Below, piece by piece: positions 1 through 10,818 of a DNA stretch of 64,000 nt. The stretch is taken from positions 27,986,927 through 28,050,926 of the forward strand of contig CM042987.1 of NCBI GenBank assembly GCA_023678885.1, written 5' to 3'. The notes beneath the pieces were generated by a model. The model saw only the letters and a program-made list of their open reading frames with translations. It did not search any database and was not told where the DNA came from. Numbering within the stretch: position 1 is the first letter of the stretch; each line of letters starts with the position of its first letter. Position numbers and translations under genes: made by a program. Source of the stretch: Pogostemon cablin. Taxonomy: Eukaryota > Streptophyta > Magnoliopsida > Lamiales > Lamiaceae.

Positions 1-3000
1 GAATTTGAGGAGGGTATTAAATCTACTGTTGATCAATTGAAGGAGATTAATTTAGGTGATGCTAATGATCCACGTCCAACCTATATAAGTGCTTTGTTGA
101 CATCTGAGGAAGAAAAAGCTTACATTGAGCTTCTTCAAGAGTTTAGAGATGTGTTTGCATGGTCATTCAAGGAGATGCCGGGATTAGATCCAAAAGTGGC
201 AGTTCATCATCTAGCAGTAAAGGAAGGAGTCAAGCCAGTTAAGCAGATGCAGCGTCGATTTCAACCAGAGCTGGTTCCATTGATTGAAGCTGAGGTTAAT
301 AAGCTCCTTGAAATGGGAAAGATACGAGAAGTCAAGTATCCCACTTGGCTCTCTAACATTGTGCCAGTAAGGAAGACAAATGGGCAGCTTAGAGTGTGTG
401 TTGACTTCCGTGACTTGAACTTGGCATGCCCAAAAGATGATTTTCCACTACCAATCACAGAATTTATGATTGACGCAACGACCGGGCATGAAGTGCTTTT
501 ATTTATGGATGGATCATCTGGTTATAATCAAATTAGCCTAGCTCCAAAAGATCAAGAGAAAACAGCCTTCCGCACTCCTAAAGGAATATACTGCTATAAT
601 GTTATGCCGTTTGGCTTGAGGAATGCTGGCGCTACGTATCAACGAGCTATGCAAAAGATATTCGACGACATGCTTCATAAGATTGTCGAATGTTATGTGG
701 ATGACATTGTAGTGAAATCAAAGAAGAAAAAGGACCATCTTAAGGATCTAAGGCAAATATTTGAGCGTCTCAGAAAATTCCAACTCAAGATGAACCCGCT
801 TAAGTGCGCATTCGGAGTCTCTTCTGGTAAGTTCCTTGGATTCATTGTTCGACATCGTGGCATTGAGATTGACAAAGCAAAGATTGATGCGATAATAAAG
901 ATGCAGGTGCCCCGAAACATACACGAGCTCAAGAGTTTGCAAGGTAAACTGACGTACTTAAGAAGATTCATAGCAAATTTGGCCGGCCGATGCCAACCAT
1001 TTAGCCATCTTATGAAAAAAGGCAGCCCATTTGAATGGGATGAAGCTTGCACTAATGCATTTAACAGCATTAAAGCATATTTGATGAAGCCGCCAGTGTT
1101 GGTTGCTCTAATAGCCGGACGTCCATTAATTCTCTACATATCTGCTCAAGAAAAATCAGTTGGAGCCTTGCTTGCACAAAATAATGATGAAGGAAAGGAG
1201 TGTGCGTTGTACTATTTGAGTAGAATAATGACTCCAAATGAGTTAAAGTACTCACCAATTGAGAAGCTCTGTCTTGCTCTAATATTTGCGATTCAGAAGT
1301 TAAGGCATTACTTTCAAGCTCATACTGTTTACTTGGTCTCGAAGGCCAACCCATTAAAGTTGGTAATGTCAAAGCCAGTGCTCTCTGATAGGCTCGCAAG
1401 GTGGTATCTCCAATTGCAGCAGTTTGAAATTATCTACGTCCCTCAAAAAGTGGTGAAAGGGCAAGTGCTGGCAGATTTCTTGGCTGATCATCCCATGCCT
1501 GCCGAATGGGAATTGTCTGATGATTTTCCCGATGAAGATATATTGGCTATTGAAATTAATCCTCCTTGGAAGATGTATTTCGATGGAGCTGCTCACAGAG
1601 AAGGAGCCGGCGCAGGAGTAGTATTTGTAACCTCAGATGGAGGAGTTCTGCCATATTCATTCAGTCTAACTGAAAATTGCTCTAACAATGTAGCTGAATA
1701 TCAAGCTCTTATACTTGGTTTGGAGATGGCAGTGGATGTAAAGCAGCGACACCTTAAGCTATATGGAGATTCGTTGTTGATAATCAACCAGCTGCTTGGC
1801 TTATATGAGGTTAAGAAAGCTAAACTACTTTCGTATTATAACTATGCTCAGAGGCTTATGAATTGGCTTGGAGACGTAGAGATTGAACATTTACCAAGGA
1901 GCAAGAACAAGCAAGCCGATGCTTTGGCAAAGCTAGCATCAACCATAGCAATGCCCGAAGCACTTGTTCAAGTACCGATCTGCAAAAGTTGGGTGGTACC
2001 TCCCTTCTTCGAAGATGAAGATGGTGAAGAAGTTGAGTATTGCGCCATAGAGGTTTTTGATATTGAGAAAGAAGACTGGCGTCAACCGTTCGTGGATTAC
2101 TTGAAGAATGATAAGCTTCCTAATGATCCACATCTAAAGGTTGATGTCCGACGTAGAGCACCACGATTCTTCTATTACAAAGATACACTCTATAGAAGAT
2201 CGTTTGATGGTATTCTCTTAAGATGCTTAAGTGATGAAGAAGCTCTTCAAGCTATGGAGGAAGCTCATTCTGGAATATGTGGCGCCCATCAGTATGGACC
2301 CAAGTTACATTTCAGAATCAAGAGGATGGGATATTACTGGCCTTCTATGGTGAAGGATTGCATAGATTATGCACAAAGATGTCAGCCATGCCAGTTTCAT
2401 GCAAATCTCATTCATCAGCCTCCCGAACCATTACATCCAACAGTTTCTTCGTGGCCATTTGATGCATGGGGCTTAGATGTGGTGGGGCCATTAACGAAGT
2501 CTTCCGGAGGTCATCTTTATATTCTGGCTGCCACTGATTACTTTTCCAAGTGGGCGGAAGTTGTACCCTTGAGAGAAGTGAAGAAAGAAAATGTGGCTGA
2601 TTTCATCCGCATCAACATCATATATAGATATGGAGTGCCTCGATACATTATCACAGACAATGGGAGGTCATTCAGTAACTCTTTGATTGATAAGCTTTGT
2701 GAGAAGTTTGACTTCAAGCAAAGAAAATCTTCTATGTATAATGCAGCAGCTAATGGGCTTGCCGAAGCCTTCAACAAAACACTGTGTAATCTGTTGAAGA
2801 AGGTGGTCTCCAAGTCAAATCGAGACTGGCATGAAAGGATTCATGAAGCTTTATGGGCGTATCGAACTATTTATAGAACGCCTACTCAAGCTACTCCGTA
2901 CTCTCTTGTATATGGGGTTGAAGCGGTGGTGCCCCTTGAAAAGCAAATATCGTCTTTGAGAATAGCCATACAAGAAGGTTTAACTGAAGAAGAGAACGCA

Positions 3001-3321
3001 CGATTGCGCCTCGAAGAATTAGAGGCACTTGATGAGAAGAGGTTAGAAGCACAACAGAGACTTGAGTGCTATCAAGCTCGCCTCTCCAGAACGTTTAACA
3101 AGAAAATAAAAATACGTTCTTTTCAAGTCGGAGACTTTGTCCTGGCTGTAAGAAGGCCTATTGTCATCACTCACCGAGTTGAAAATAAATTCTTGCCCAA
3201 GTGGGATGGCCCACATGTTGTGAAAGAAGTGTATACAAATGGTGCATACAAGTTGATATCTGAAGATGGTGTAGGAATCGGCCCCATAAATGGCAAATTC
3301 CTGAAACGCTACTATGCGTAA
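1..3321 (+). CDS. pol: Tat-type pol polyprotein: RT, two RNase H domains, integrase (5' partial)
   Basis: The frame is open from the first base of the window, so the N-terminus (gag, protease) is missing; 1106 codons remain before the TAA. Reverse transcriptase covers roughly residues 75-280, with the YVDD catalytic box at about 232 and the PFGLRNAGATYQ block before it. A first RNase H-like domain follows (about 355-500), but its first catalytic Asp block reads YISAQ, so it is probably inactive. A second, archaeal-type RNase H (about 520-655) keeps all four acidic positions (YFDG, AEYQ, YGDS, QADALA). Integrase follows: an HHCC zinc domain (HSGICGAH ... CQPCQ), then the DDE core with WGLDVVGP, ITDNG and the Glu of NGLAEAFNK, then a basic C-terminal region. 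No stop or frameshift interrupts it, so this copy looks fairly young. The dual RNase H with a decayed first copy is diagnostic of Tat elements. Confidence 0.95.
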   Translation, partial: EFEEGIKSTVDQLKEINLGDANDPRPTYISALLTSEEEKAYIELLQEFRDVFAWSFKEMPGLDPKVAVHHLAVKEGVKPVKQMQRRFQPELVPLIEAEVNKLLEMGKIREVKYPTWLSNIVPVRKTNGQLRVCVDFRDLNLACPKDDFPLPITEFMIDATTGHEVLLFMDGSSGYNQISLAPKDQEKTAFRTPKGIYCYNVMPFGLRNAGATYQRAMQKIFDDMLHKIVECYVDDIVVKSKKKKDHLKDLRQIFERLRKFQLKMNPLKCAFGVSSGKFLGFIVRHRGIEIDKAKIDAIIKMQVPRNIHELKSLQGKLTYLRRFIANLAGRCQPFSHLMKKGSPFEWDEACTNAFNSIKAYLMKPPVLVALIAGRPLILYISAQEKSVGALLAQNNDEGKECALYYLSRIMTPNELKYSPIEKLCLALIFAIQKLRHYFQAHTVYLVSKANPLKLVMSKPVLSDRLARWYLQLQQFEIIYVPQKVVKGQVLADFLADHPMPAEWELSDDFPDEDILAIEINPPWKMYFDGAAHREGAGAGVVFVTSDGGVLPYSFSLTENCSNNVAEYQALILGLEMAVDVKQRHLKLYGDSLLIINQLLGLYEVKKAKLLSYYNYAQRLMNWLGDVEIEHLPRSKNKQADALAKLASTIAMPEALVQVPICKSWVVPPFFEDEDGEEVEYCAIEVFDIEKEDWRQPFVDYLKNDKLPNDPHLKVDVRRRAPRFFYYKDTLYRRSFDGILLRCLSDEEALQAMEEAHSGICGAHQYGPKLHFRIKRMGYYWPSMVKDCIDYAQRCQPCQFHANLIHQPPEPLHPTVSSWPFDAWGLDVVGPLTKSSGGHLYILAATDYFSKWAEVVPLREVKKENVADFIRINIIYRYGVPRYIITDNGRSFSNSLIDKLCEKFDFKQRKSSMYNAAANGLAEAFNKTLCNLLKKVVSKSNRDWHERIHEALWAYRTIYRTPTQATPYSLVYGVEAVVPLEKQISSLRIAIQEGLTEEENARLRLEELEALDEKRLEAQQRLECYQARLSRTFNKKIKIRSFQVGDFVLAVRRPIVITHRVENKFLPKWDGPHVVKEVYTNGAYKLISEDGVGIGPINGKFLKRYYA

Positions 3322-3368
3322 TCAAATCCAAGGAACGCTCCGTGACGCACGAGCCTAAACTGCATGTT

Positions 3369-3587
3369 ACTCCTGGTCTGCATGAGTATAAACTGTGTAC
3401 GACGAACTCCTGGTCCACATGAGTATAAACTGTGCACGACATCCACCAAAGGTAATTATACGTGGTTAAACTGTTAATTCACCCCACTCAGATATTTTAA
3501 GTGGTTAAAGCATTAAATATCCTACTTTGTCTAAAGTGGTTAAAGAATAGTCACTCCTGGCCCGCATGAGTATAAACTGTGCACGAC
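3369..3587 (+). repeat. Three copies of a ~35-bp repeat in the Tat 3' UTR
   Basis: Copies start at 3369, 3406 and 3553. Each begins ACTCCTGG and contains CATGAGTATAAACTGTG followed by ACGAC; the first two are adjacent and the third lies about 110 bp further on. Between them the phrase GTGGTTAAA recurs three times. Tandem repeats in this part of Tat elements are known as a source of plant satellite DNA. Confidence 0.8.
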
Positions 3588-3621
3588 ACCCCCCATCCAA
3601 ATCAAATCATGTCCCTTTGAA

Positions 3622-3680
3622 CTACGTAATGACTTGATCCTCTGCGAAGAGGTACGTAGGCAGCTTAGCATTTTGCTAAG
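3622..3680 (+). other. Tandem RNA hairpins after pol, first with a GCGA tetraloop
   Basis: Hairpin 1: CTACGTA (3622-3628) pairs with TACGTAG (3653-3659), and inside it CCTCT (3639-3643) pairs with AGAGG (3648-3652) around a GCGA loop, which fits the GNRA class; a 10-nt bulge (3629-3638) lies on the 5' side. Hairpin 2: CTTAGC (3664-3669) pairs with GCTAAG (3675-3680) around ATTTT. I recall TACGTAGGCAGC-like sequence after pol in other plant Tat elements, which would make it a conserved cis element, but cannot confirm that here. Confidence 0.6.
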
Positions 3681-3912
3681 TTCAGTCATGTCTTTGGTTT
3701 ATTCACATCAGGTTTGTTGGGCAAACAATAAATTGGAGCATGAAGGCAGCAAATAAATAGGAAAGATAAGAAAACAAATTAATGATGTAACATAAAGGAG
3801 AAGTAAGGAAGAGAATGGACTTTATTGATAATATCATTAGAGGTTCAAAAACATAAAAGGGGAAAGCAAATAAATAACTAAGGGAGCAAATTAAAAGAAA
3901 ATCAGTCCTATG

Positions 3913-6773
3913 CTAAACAAGAAAGTTATCAGAGAGTATGCTTTGTAAAACAGACTTCAGAGCTGCTTTCTCATCTTCAGATGATGATTCTTTCAAGACG
4001 GTTGCATTGTCAAGTATAAAGATCTCTTCTTCTATGAGCTCAAATTCCTTCTTAGCACGACAGAGAGTTTGTTGGAGACGATCAGCTGCTTCAGACAAAG
4101 TTTTCTCCCCCTTCTGCAGATTAGTCATCTCTTTGCCTATCGACTCCAACTCTTCCCAAGTAGTTTTTAGTTTTTTTTGTCTCTGTCATGTGAGTGTCTC
4201 TACAATTCTGAAGGTGACCCTTGACGTCGATCAAGCATTTTGCATGATTTCCCATGGATGCCGCTTCATCAGACTTCAATTTTGCCGCAGATAAGTATCG
4301 GCCTTGTCAAATAGAGGTTCCAGGGCTACCTCTAAAGGAGAACAGTTGATTCTAAGAGCCTTCACTTCCTTTATTAAGGAAAATATTTCTTGTCTCAGAG
4401 TTGATAAAAACTCAAGAGGGGACCGTTTGAGTTTTCTTCTTATTTTACTCCATGCACTCCGAGCAAATTTCCCTTTGAGATCACGAGTAATTTTCTTAGA
4501 TATAAATTCTGAGATCATGGGACATGCCTTTGAAGAATTCACCCCTGTGGTTGATGCATCACTTTCAGTAGAATTATCACTCTCATCAGAATCGTCACCG
4601 CTACCAGAATTTGAAGAGATGCCCAAGATCTGATAAGAGGAGAAATATGTTAATGTAAAAATGAGGATATACAATGAAAAAATAAGATAAGGGAAAGGGG
4701 GAAACCTCATCTGCCAAAGCTTTTGAAGTAACATTAGTAATTAGTTCAGTTCCTTCAGCAGCCTTAGAGCCAGAAATTTTCAGCGCAACCTTCAATAATA
4801 AAAGAAAGCTTTGTAAGGAAATAAAATAAAGAAAAAAGGAAAAGAGATGGAAGAAACCTCATTATCTTGTTTTTCAGTATGAACAACAAATTTCTTTCTC
4901 TTCCAATGGCGTTCAGTAGAGGCGCTACGACTTTCTGTAGAATGAAGGGAACTTTTCTTCCTTTTATACACCGTAGGTTGTAAAACTTCATCATACACCG
5001 GAGAAGTATCTTGAACTTCTTGATTATCATCATCAAGGTCATTAATGATGTCCACTTCTTCCTCCAGAGGCTCTGAAACTAGGGTGGTCAAAGCCTTGAT
5101 ATGATCAGATAAGCAAGTTCCGTGGACTTGCTTCCACCACTTCTTATATTCAGTAGTGGAGTAGTTTTTAGGAGTTGGGGTTGCACATGGAAAGTAAGAT
5201 TCGGAGGTAGAGTTATACGAAGTGCAATGTCTCCAATGGTTGAATCCTTCTTCTAAAGATGCTTTCCGAAGGTTGGTTCTAAGCATCTTAGGAACATCTT
5301 GTAGGAAGCCAAATTGACGAGCAAACCTGTGAGGGGAGTAAGGCTCCATCGCAAAATGACTACCCTGCCGCAAAGTGAGATAGCTAGTACGGATAGCAAC
5401 CAGATGAGCCCAATTATCCTATTTCTTATTTCCATCATCTGTGTAGTGGATCGCTTTGTCTTTTGAAAAAATATTGCAAGTCCATAAGGCATTATCAGCT
5501 GTGTGGATTCGTTTGCGAGCATCTTCAGCATCGAAGTATCTTGCTCCCTGCTCTCCAGAGTATGTCACCATTCGAGGATATGCTGTCTTACTTCCAACCG
5601 GAAAATGAGTTTTGAAGTAATGAGCCAGCCATGCATGAACAAAATGAACCGGAAAGGTCGATTTAGTTTCAGATAAATTCGACGAGTTTGAAATTGCATT
5701 CAAGCCATGGTAAATATTTGCCAAAACTGGAATAGCAAGACTCACTTTTTTTCCTGCAGCCATTAAGTTTGCCACTTTAAAGGTACTCGGTCGTATCAAG
5801 CCTACTTCGTCACTCGGAAGTGCAAACGCACAAAGCCAGCAAGCTAAGTAAGCAGCTAGATAGGTCTCTTCCTGATCGGTTTGAGAAATGCCCAACTTTT
5901 TAAATTGATCTATCTCAGCAGATGTCCATGGCTGGTGACTCGAAATAATGCCAGTCGGGTTATAAGTTTTTTTGGCCGAGAAGCCGTCTTTCTTTCAACG
6001 CGTGTAGGAGGTTCAAGATATGTTATAGCCTTCTTAGACCAAAAATCTACCCACTGGTCAATGGTTACATTTCTTCTGTTAGCACCCTTGCAAAGTACGT
6101 GATAGGCGCCAAGTAAAGATCTACAGCTGCGCGGGATACGTAAACCATCCTTCGTGGAAAGCAATTCTTCTGCACAGGGCACAATTTCATCATACACATA
6201 ACCCGCTATGGGTAGTCCCATCAAGTTGTATAACTCCCATAAAGAAAGTGACATCTCTCCGAATTTAGTAAGTAAAGTATTGGTGGAAGAACACCAAGCT
6301 TCACAGAAGGCCTTCATGATTTCACAGCTGCAATCATAGGTAAAGAGGGATGCAAAGACATCATCATAAAGCTTTGTGTCTCGAAGAATGGATCCGCATC
6401 GACTTAAAATATCTTCAGTCCATTCCCAGTAACCCTTGATGTAGTGGAAGTCTCCAAGAAACTTGGTGGGTTCCCCCCAGGATGCTTTTTCTTTTGCAAT
6501 GCGGCGTCCCAAGGAGGGTAAAGGTGCTGAATTGATTTCTGGCTTAATGTCAGCTCCCTTCAAGGTCCAACTTATGTTGTTTTTACTTGAAGAAGATTCA
6601 TGAGACCAACATGCCAAGAAAAATGCATTCTTGCTTCTTGGAGGGACATAAGCACAGTTCTCTAGCAAAGATTGCCCGGGTAAAAGACGAGTTCCTTGTG
6701 GCAAAGGTTGACGTGCATCTTCAACCAAGTAGCTTGCACCGGACTTTCCCGTTACAGTTTTGAAGAAAACCAT
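3913..6773 (-). pseudogene. Antisense plant-mobile-domain gene inside the Tat element, broken
   Basis: Read right to left. ORF pieces 6773-5910, 5895-5419 and 5373-4792 together resemble the aminotransferase-like plant mobile domain (blocks W-G-E-P-T-K-F, LYNLMGLPIAG, and EPYSPHRFARQFG near the end), a domain of transposon-linked plant proteins. The C-terminal part continues in 4795-4711, 4632-4276 and 4149-3913, which are acidic/serine-rich and then helix-forming with Lys/Glu heptads (probable coiled coil). Two stretches look like introns on this strand: about 4864-4792 and 4711-4633 (GAG|GTTTC donors; acceptors ending AAG or CAG). Breaks: a frame change at an A7 run (about 5967-5973), an in-frame TAG at 5419-5421, a frame change near an A4 run (about 4285) and another at an A8 run (about 4166). 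Antisense extra ORFs between pol and the 3' LTR are known in Tat elements; their role is unknown. Confidence 0.75.
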
Positions 6774-7725
6774 GCTGAGAAATGGATAGGCTGCAAAACA
6801 AGTGAAGGAATGTTAGAAAACAAGATTTTAATAATCAAAAGTGCTCGAAAATCATGGGATCAATTAATTATTAAATTCAAAATTATAAGTTAAATCCATG
6901 ATGAAGTGAAGTTTAAAATATCAGGGTGATCAACTATATTAATTCATATTTAGATTTAATTAATTTAAGTTTAAAGCATGAATTAAAGATTAGCTAGAAA
7001 TTGACAGCCCAAGTTCATGAATTTTGAACTTGGTATGGGCCCAATTTATAAAAGCCCAAATCAAGAGTTTTTTTTGCATGGGCTGTTGTTTTCATTTTAT
7101 AAATGCCCAAATTGAATTAAATGGGCCAAATGAAGGTCAAAATTGGCTTTGAAAGTCAAAATTGGCAACAATTATCAAGTTTTGCCCCAGGCGTGAAATT
7201 GGGATTCTTCCCTCTACAGAGCGGGGCTCTCATCGATGTCTGCAGCCGCCAACGATTGCCGCCAGTTTCGCGCCAGAGTCTCATCGGCGAATCTCGCTGA
7301 AGTCGCCACTGGGCAGCCTTCCATTTGCCGGTCGGATCTATCACTGCTAGGGTCGTTGAGCTCGCCGCCGAGAGCAGCAAGCAGTCTCCAAGTGCAGCGA
7401 ACAGCCACCGCCCCGTGCGCGTCGTTGCCCCCTCACCAAGCTGCCACCGAGAGCGAGCAGCAGCGCCGGGAACGCGTGAGCTGTTTCTGCCGAAGACAAG
7501 CATCGGCCACCTCCCCAGCCCTCCTGCCACACGCGTGTTGCCGCCACCAGCTGCCACCGAGGATGTCGCGCCATCAAGCACGTTGCGGCTGCACCAGTCG
7601 CGTATTGCCTGCGGTCAACAGCCGGCGACCTCCCCGAGAACTCCGTTGCACAGACCGCACGACTGGAGATACCTATTGCAGCCACCGAATTGTCATCGCC
7701 GGAAACACACACCATCACCTTCAAA

Positions 7726-7980
7726 TCGAGCAACCACCATGGGTGGTCCGCAGTCGATTGCTCTTCATCTCGACACTATAACTTCAGCCTTCAAATCTGT
7801 CTTCAGAGGTCTGTAACACCTCTCCACCCACCTCCGTCGGAGGTGTGAGCCCAACAAGCAACCACCATGGGTGGTCCGCCGTTGACTGCTTTTCACCTCG
7901 CGGTATGAGCCCGACAAGCAACCACCATGGGTGGTCTGCCGTCGATCGCTCTCCACCTCGACGTCACTGGTCTTGACTTC
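7726..7980. repeat. Short tandem repeat with CAACCACCATGGGTGGT cores
   Basis: The core CAACCACCATGGGTGGT occurs at about 7731, 7859 and 7919; the last two copies lie in units of about 60 bp (each followed by C-G-C-C-G-T and a TCCACCTCG-like end). The core is close to palindromic around CCATGG. Confidence 0.7.
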
Positions 7981-8334
7981 CCATGTATGTTAAAGTCTTC
8001 TCTTCAATTCTCTTCGTGGATACGTCGTGTGGAAAAGGAAAAAAAAAAGAAAAAGAGAAAGACAGAAGAGATACAGAAGTCGAGCTTACCTTGATGATCA
8101 AATAAAAGAAAAGAAGCAAGAAAGGAGTTCGGTATGTGCAGGATTAAAAGAAGGGAAAAAACAAGGGAAAAGAAAGAAAAAGGAGCAGACAAGAGAAAAT
8201 AAAAGGAAAGCAGTAAGGCGAAGTTAAGTGTTCACCGCTTTTGACGAACGTGCTCGAACTCGTTGCCCTTGATGGAAGAAAGAACCTGCAAAAGCTGTGA
8301 ACTGATATGTGAAAATTGAAGGGCATGACCTCTC

Positions 8335-8344
8335 CTTATATAGG
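8335..8344 (-). promoter_or_regulatory. TATA box candidate for the antisense gene
   Basis: On the minus strand the sequence reads CCCCTATATAAGGAGAGG, a strong plant TATA box, followed downstream on that strand by a CT-rich leader and then the antisense coding region. Position and strand fit a promoter for the plant-mobile-domain gene. No transcript evidence is available here. Confidence 0.5.
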
Positions 8345-8679
8345 GGTTAGAAACTTTGGAGATAAGTATTTGAAGATTACCCAAATATTTCTTTGGATTT
8401 GCCTCGGATGTGTAATCTGTGATTTCAAGATTATCATGTTAGATTCTTGAGTTGATTTGTTGAGGATCTAGTATATTTCTTGTTCTCCAAGTATAAGGAA
8501 GAACGTACATGCTTATCATTTATTGGGCCAGAATAAAAAATATAATAATAAGTTGGAAAAGACCCAGAGAATGATTTGGGGCAAGAAGTTGATGGAGGCC
8601 CAAACTGAAGGGGAAAAAGGGCCCAGATGTGAAATGTTGCAATTTGTCCACCTCAATGACAAATTTCCGTGAACAAAAT

Positions 8680-8692
8680 GCAAGGGGACATT
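8680..8692 (+). other. Polypurine tract of the Tat element
   Basis: GCAAGGGGACA immediately precedes the inferred LTR start (TGTAGG at 8693). A purine run here is the expected plus-strand primer. Confidence 0.55.
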
Positions 8693-9700
8693 TGTAGGCA
8701 ATTAAATTTTATAGCCTAATAAATATAAATGCAAAAGAAAATATATTAAGTATTAATTTAATATTTATTTATTAAGGAATTTAAATAAATTAATTTCTAA
8801 AATAAATGAATATATAATTAATAATTAATATAATTATTTGAGCCCAAAATCCAAGTTAAATGGGCTTAATTCAAGTCATATGTGCTCAATTCAAGTCAAG
8901 TGGGCTCGACTCAAGTCAATAAGCCCAGCAAATCAAGTCCAGTAGGCCTAATTAAATTAAATAAGCCCAAGTCAAAATCCTACAGGCTTAATTAAATTAA
9001 ATATGCCCATATCCAGTCCAGCAGGCTTAATTAAAGGGGAAAAGCCCAACATATCTTTTGAAGGAGAAAATATCTCTCAAGTGGTTATTTTCTCTACCTA
9101 TAAATAAGGACATTCAGTCCTCATTCCATTCACTCTGAAAATCCTGAAGACCTGAAGAACTCTGAAGATTCAAGTGAAAATCAAGTTCGATCAAGATCCG
9201 GTCAAGTGAAGTTCAAGTCAAGATCAAGACGAAGTTCAAGTTCAAGATCGAGATCAAGTCGAAGAACACTCAAGATCTTCAAATCAAGTTCAGATCATCT
9301 TCAAGTCAAGAACAGCCTCCGATCAAAGACCAAGGTGCTAAGCCTCTTTGATCCGGCGTTCTTCATATCAAATTCATCCATCTGTCTCCGTGAAGTCAAC
9401 ACCCTACCAAATTGAGTGTCGTACTTTACAACAAATCTTCAAGTCCATCTTTGATCCGAACAAAGGCTCGACGCCTCCGGATAAACATTTTAAAGTTTCA
9501 AGTCAACCCCGAGCTCGGACAAGCTTCATCCGAAGATCCGGCTCCGAAAGTTGAAGAAGTCAAGAAATCAACACAAGAGAGGAATCAGAGGATAAATAGA
9601 AGCTGTTTACTGAAATTCTCAACTTCAATCCATCTTGAATTTTTTTTGTAATTTCTTTTGTGTTTATTATTTTATAAATATAAAATTTGTTGTTACAACA
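8693..9700 (+). repeat. 3' LTR of the Tat element
   Basis: Starts TGTAGG after a polypurine tract and ends TTACAACA, giving the usual TG...CA ends (about 1008 bp). It has a TATA box (TATAAATA, 9099-9106) followed by a transcribed-looking region rich in CAAGT/CAAGATC repeats (9170-9310). The 5' partner LTR is outside the window, so the borders are inferred from motifs rather than from an alignment. Confidence 0.7.
9099..9106 (+). promoter_or_regulatory. LTR TATA box (Tat)
   Basis: CTATAAATAAGG in the middle of the LTR, between an AT-rich U3 and the CAAGT-repeat region; probable start of the retrotransposon transcript about 30 bp downstream. Confidence 0.6.
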
Positions 9701-10464
9701 GGCCCGATTAATTCAAAACCCAATTAACTCGAAAAATGTTAAAACTGATCTATTTAACATTCCTACTTGTACCATCACTTAAAAATGAAAAAAAAAGGAT
9801 GTATTTTAAAATTGTGGAAAAAAAATACATTTCATTTTGACGGACAGGTTGCGTTCTCACGAACATATTTTAAGTACTTTCAGTATAATCATATATGGAT
9901 AAACGTTAGATATTGTGACTTATGCTGGGACAATTAACATGGTAAATGTATAATTTCTATATTTTAATACAGCACTCCTTAAAATAATTTGTAATGGCAT
10001 TTCAAATTTTTACTGATACACACCTAAGATCTTATAGCCTAGTAAAACCGGTATATATGTTACGGTTGATCCGTACGTAACAACTCAAGTTCACATTTTC
10101 ATTAAAGAAAAAAAAAAGGAAAAGACTTTTACAATAATAGCACAACAAACATTAATTTTTATATTATATTTTCTTACTTTATAATTTATTAATTATCCAA
10201 GAATCGAATTACCCTTAAAACTAAATAAAAAATGACTTTTATTTAATATTAATTATAAAATTGAAACCTGAACAAAGGGAGTAATAAATGACTTTTATTT
10301 AATATTAATTATAAAATTGAAACCTGAACAAAGGGAGTAATAAAAAAGAGATAGTAGTGTGCAATCGGATATATAATATGCCTCCTCAAGAAGGGCTAGT
10401 TTTTAAAAGGTCTACCATTACTAGTTGAGTATTGAGTGTTAACCTTTTCTAGAAATAATTTATA
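9701..10464. other. AT-rich intergenic DNA with a 56-bp tandem duplication
   Basis: No gene seen. A 56-bp unit (starting AATGACTTTTATTTAATATT and ending in AACAAAGGGAGTAAT) is present twice in direct tandem at about 10230-10285 and 10286-10341, essentially identical. Confidence 0.8.
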
Positions 10465-10698
10465 CTCCCTCCGTCCCATTTCAATGTTTACGTTTCTATT
10501 TTACGCGTCTTATTTCATTTTTACGTTTTCCTTTTTGGAATATGGGACCCACCTAAAATAATTAATATATCATCTAGCACTGATACACCTATCCACTTTA
10601 TATTAAATATTATATCTTTCCCACAATCTATTAAAATATTATACTCCTTAATCAACGGGCAAAAAGCAAATGTAAACATTGAAATGGGACGGAGGGAG
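10465..10698. mobile_element. Stowaway MITE (234 bp)
   Basis: Ends are near-perfect inverted repeats of about 27 bp (CTCCCTCCGTCCCATTTCAA... on each side) and it is flanked by TA on both sides (10463-10464, 10699-10700). CTCCCTCCGT ends and a TA target duplication define Stowaway (Tc1/mariner) MITEs. No coding capacity. Confidence 0.88.
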
Positions 10699-10818
10699 TA
10701 CACAAAATAAAAATTACACTTGTTAAGGAAGAGTGACACATTATTATACTAAAGAGTATATTTTGTTGCATGAATATATCCGATTCCACATAAGTATTTT
10801 CCGTAATAGAAAAAAAGT

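Larger units (their letters stand above)
3322..3912 (+). other. 3' UTR segment of the Tat element
   Basis: Non-coding stretch between the pol stop and the end of the antisense gene. It contains three copies of a ~35-bp repeat, then two adjacent hairpins (listed separately), then AT-rich sequence with no recognisable coding potential. Confidence 0.7.
6774..8692. other. Upstream region of the antisense gene, to the Tat 3' LTR
   Basis: AT-rich from 6774 to 7190, clearly GC-rich from about 7190 to 7980, then purine-rich (8030-8220) and AT-rich again. ORFs of 60-180 codons exist on both strands in the GC-rich part, but overlap in several frames and show no domain, so I treat it as untranslated leader and promoter of the antisense gene. 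The run of A/G on the plus strand at 8030-8220 is a CT-rich leader when read on the minus strand, as is common in plant 5' UTRs. Confidence 0.5.
1..9700 (+). mobile_element. Tat-lineage Ty3/gypsy LTR retrotransposon, 5' part outside window
   Basis: The order is pol (ending at 3321), a 3' UTR with tandem repeats and hairpins (3322-3700), an antisense gene (about 3900-8350), a purine-rich tract (8680-8690) and a 3' LTR (8693-9700). Two RNase H-like domains in the polyprotein, a very long region between pol and the 3' LTR, tandem repeats after pol and an extra antisense ORF are all known features of the Tat clade (Retand, Ogre, Grande and relatives). The 5' LTR, gag and protease lie left of the window, so no target duplication can be tested. 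Confidence 0.88.

Noticed and set aside
261..2813. Minus-strand ORFs across the Tat pol region
   Set aside because: Shadows of the pol frame without domains.
7156..7956. Several overlapping ORFs (60-181 codons) on both strands in the GC-rich part
   Set aside because: Low stop frequency from GC content; open in many frames at once, no domain; lies in the leader region of the antisense Tat gene.
8004..8326. Lys/Arg-rich ORF and its Phe/Leu/Ser-rich shadow
   Set aside because: Product of a purine-rich run; no domain.
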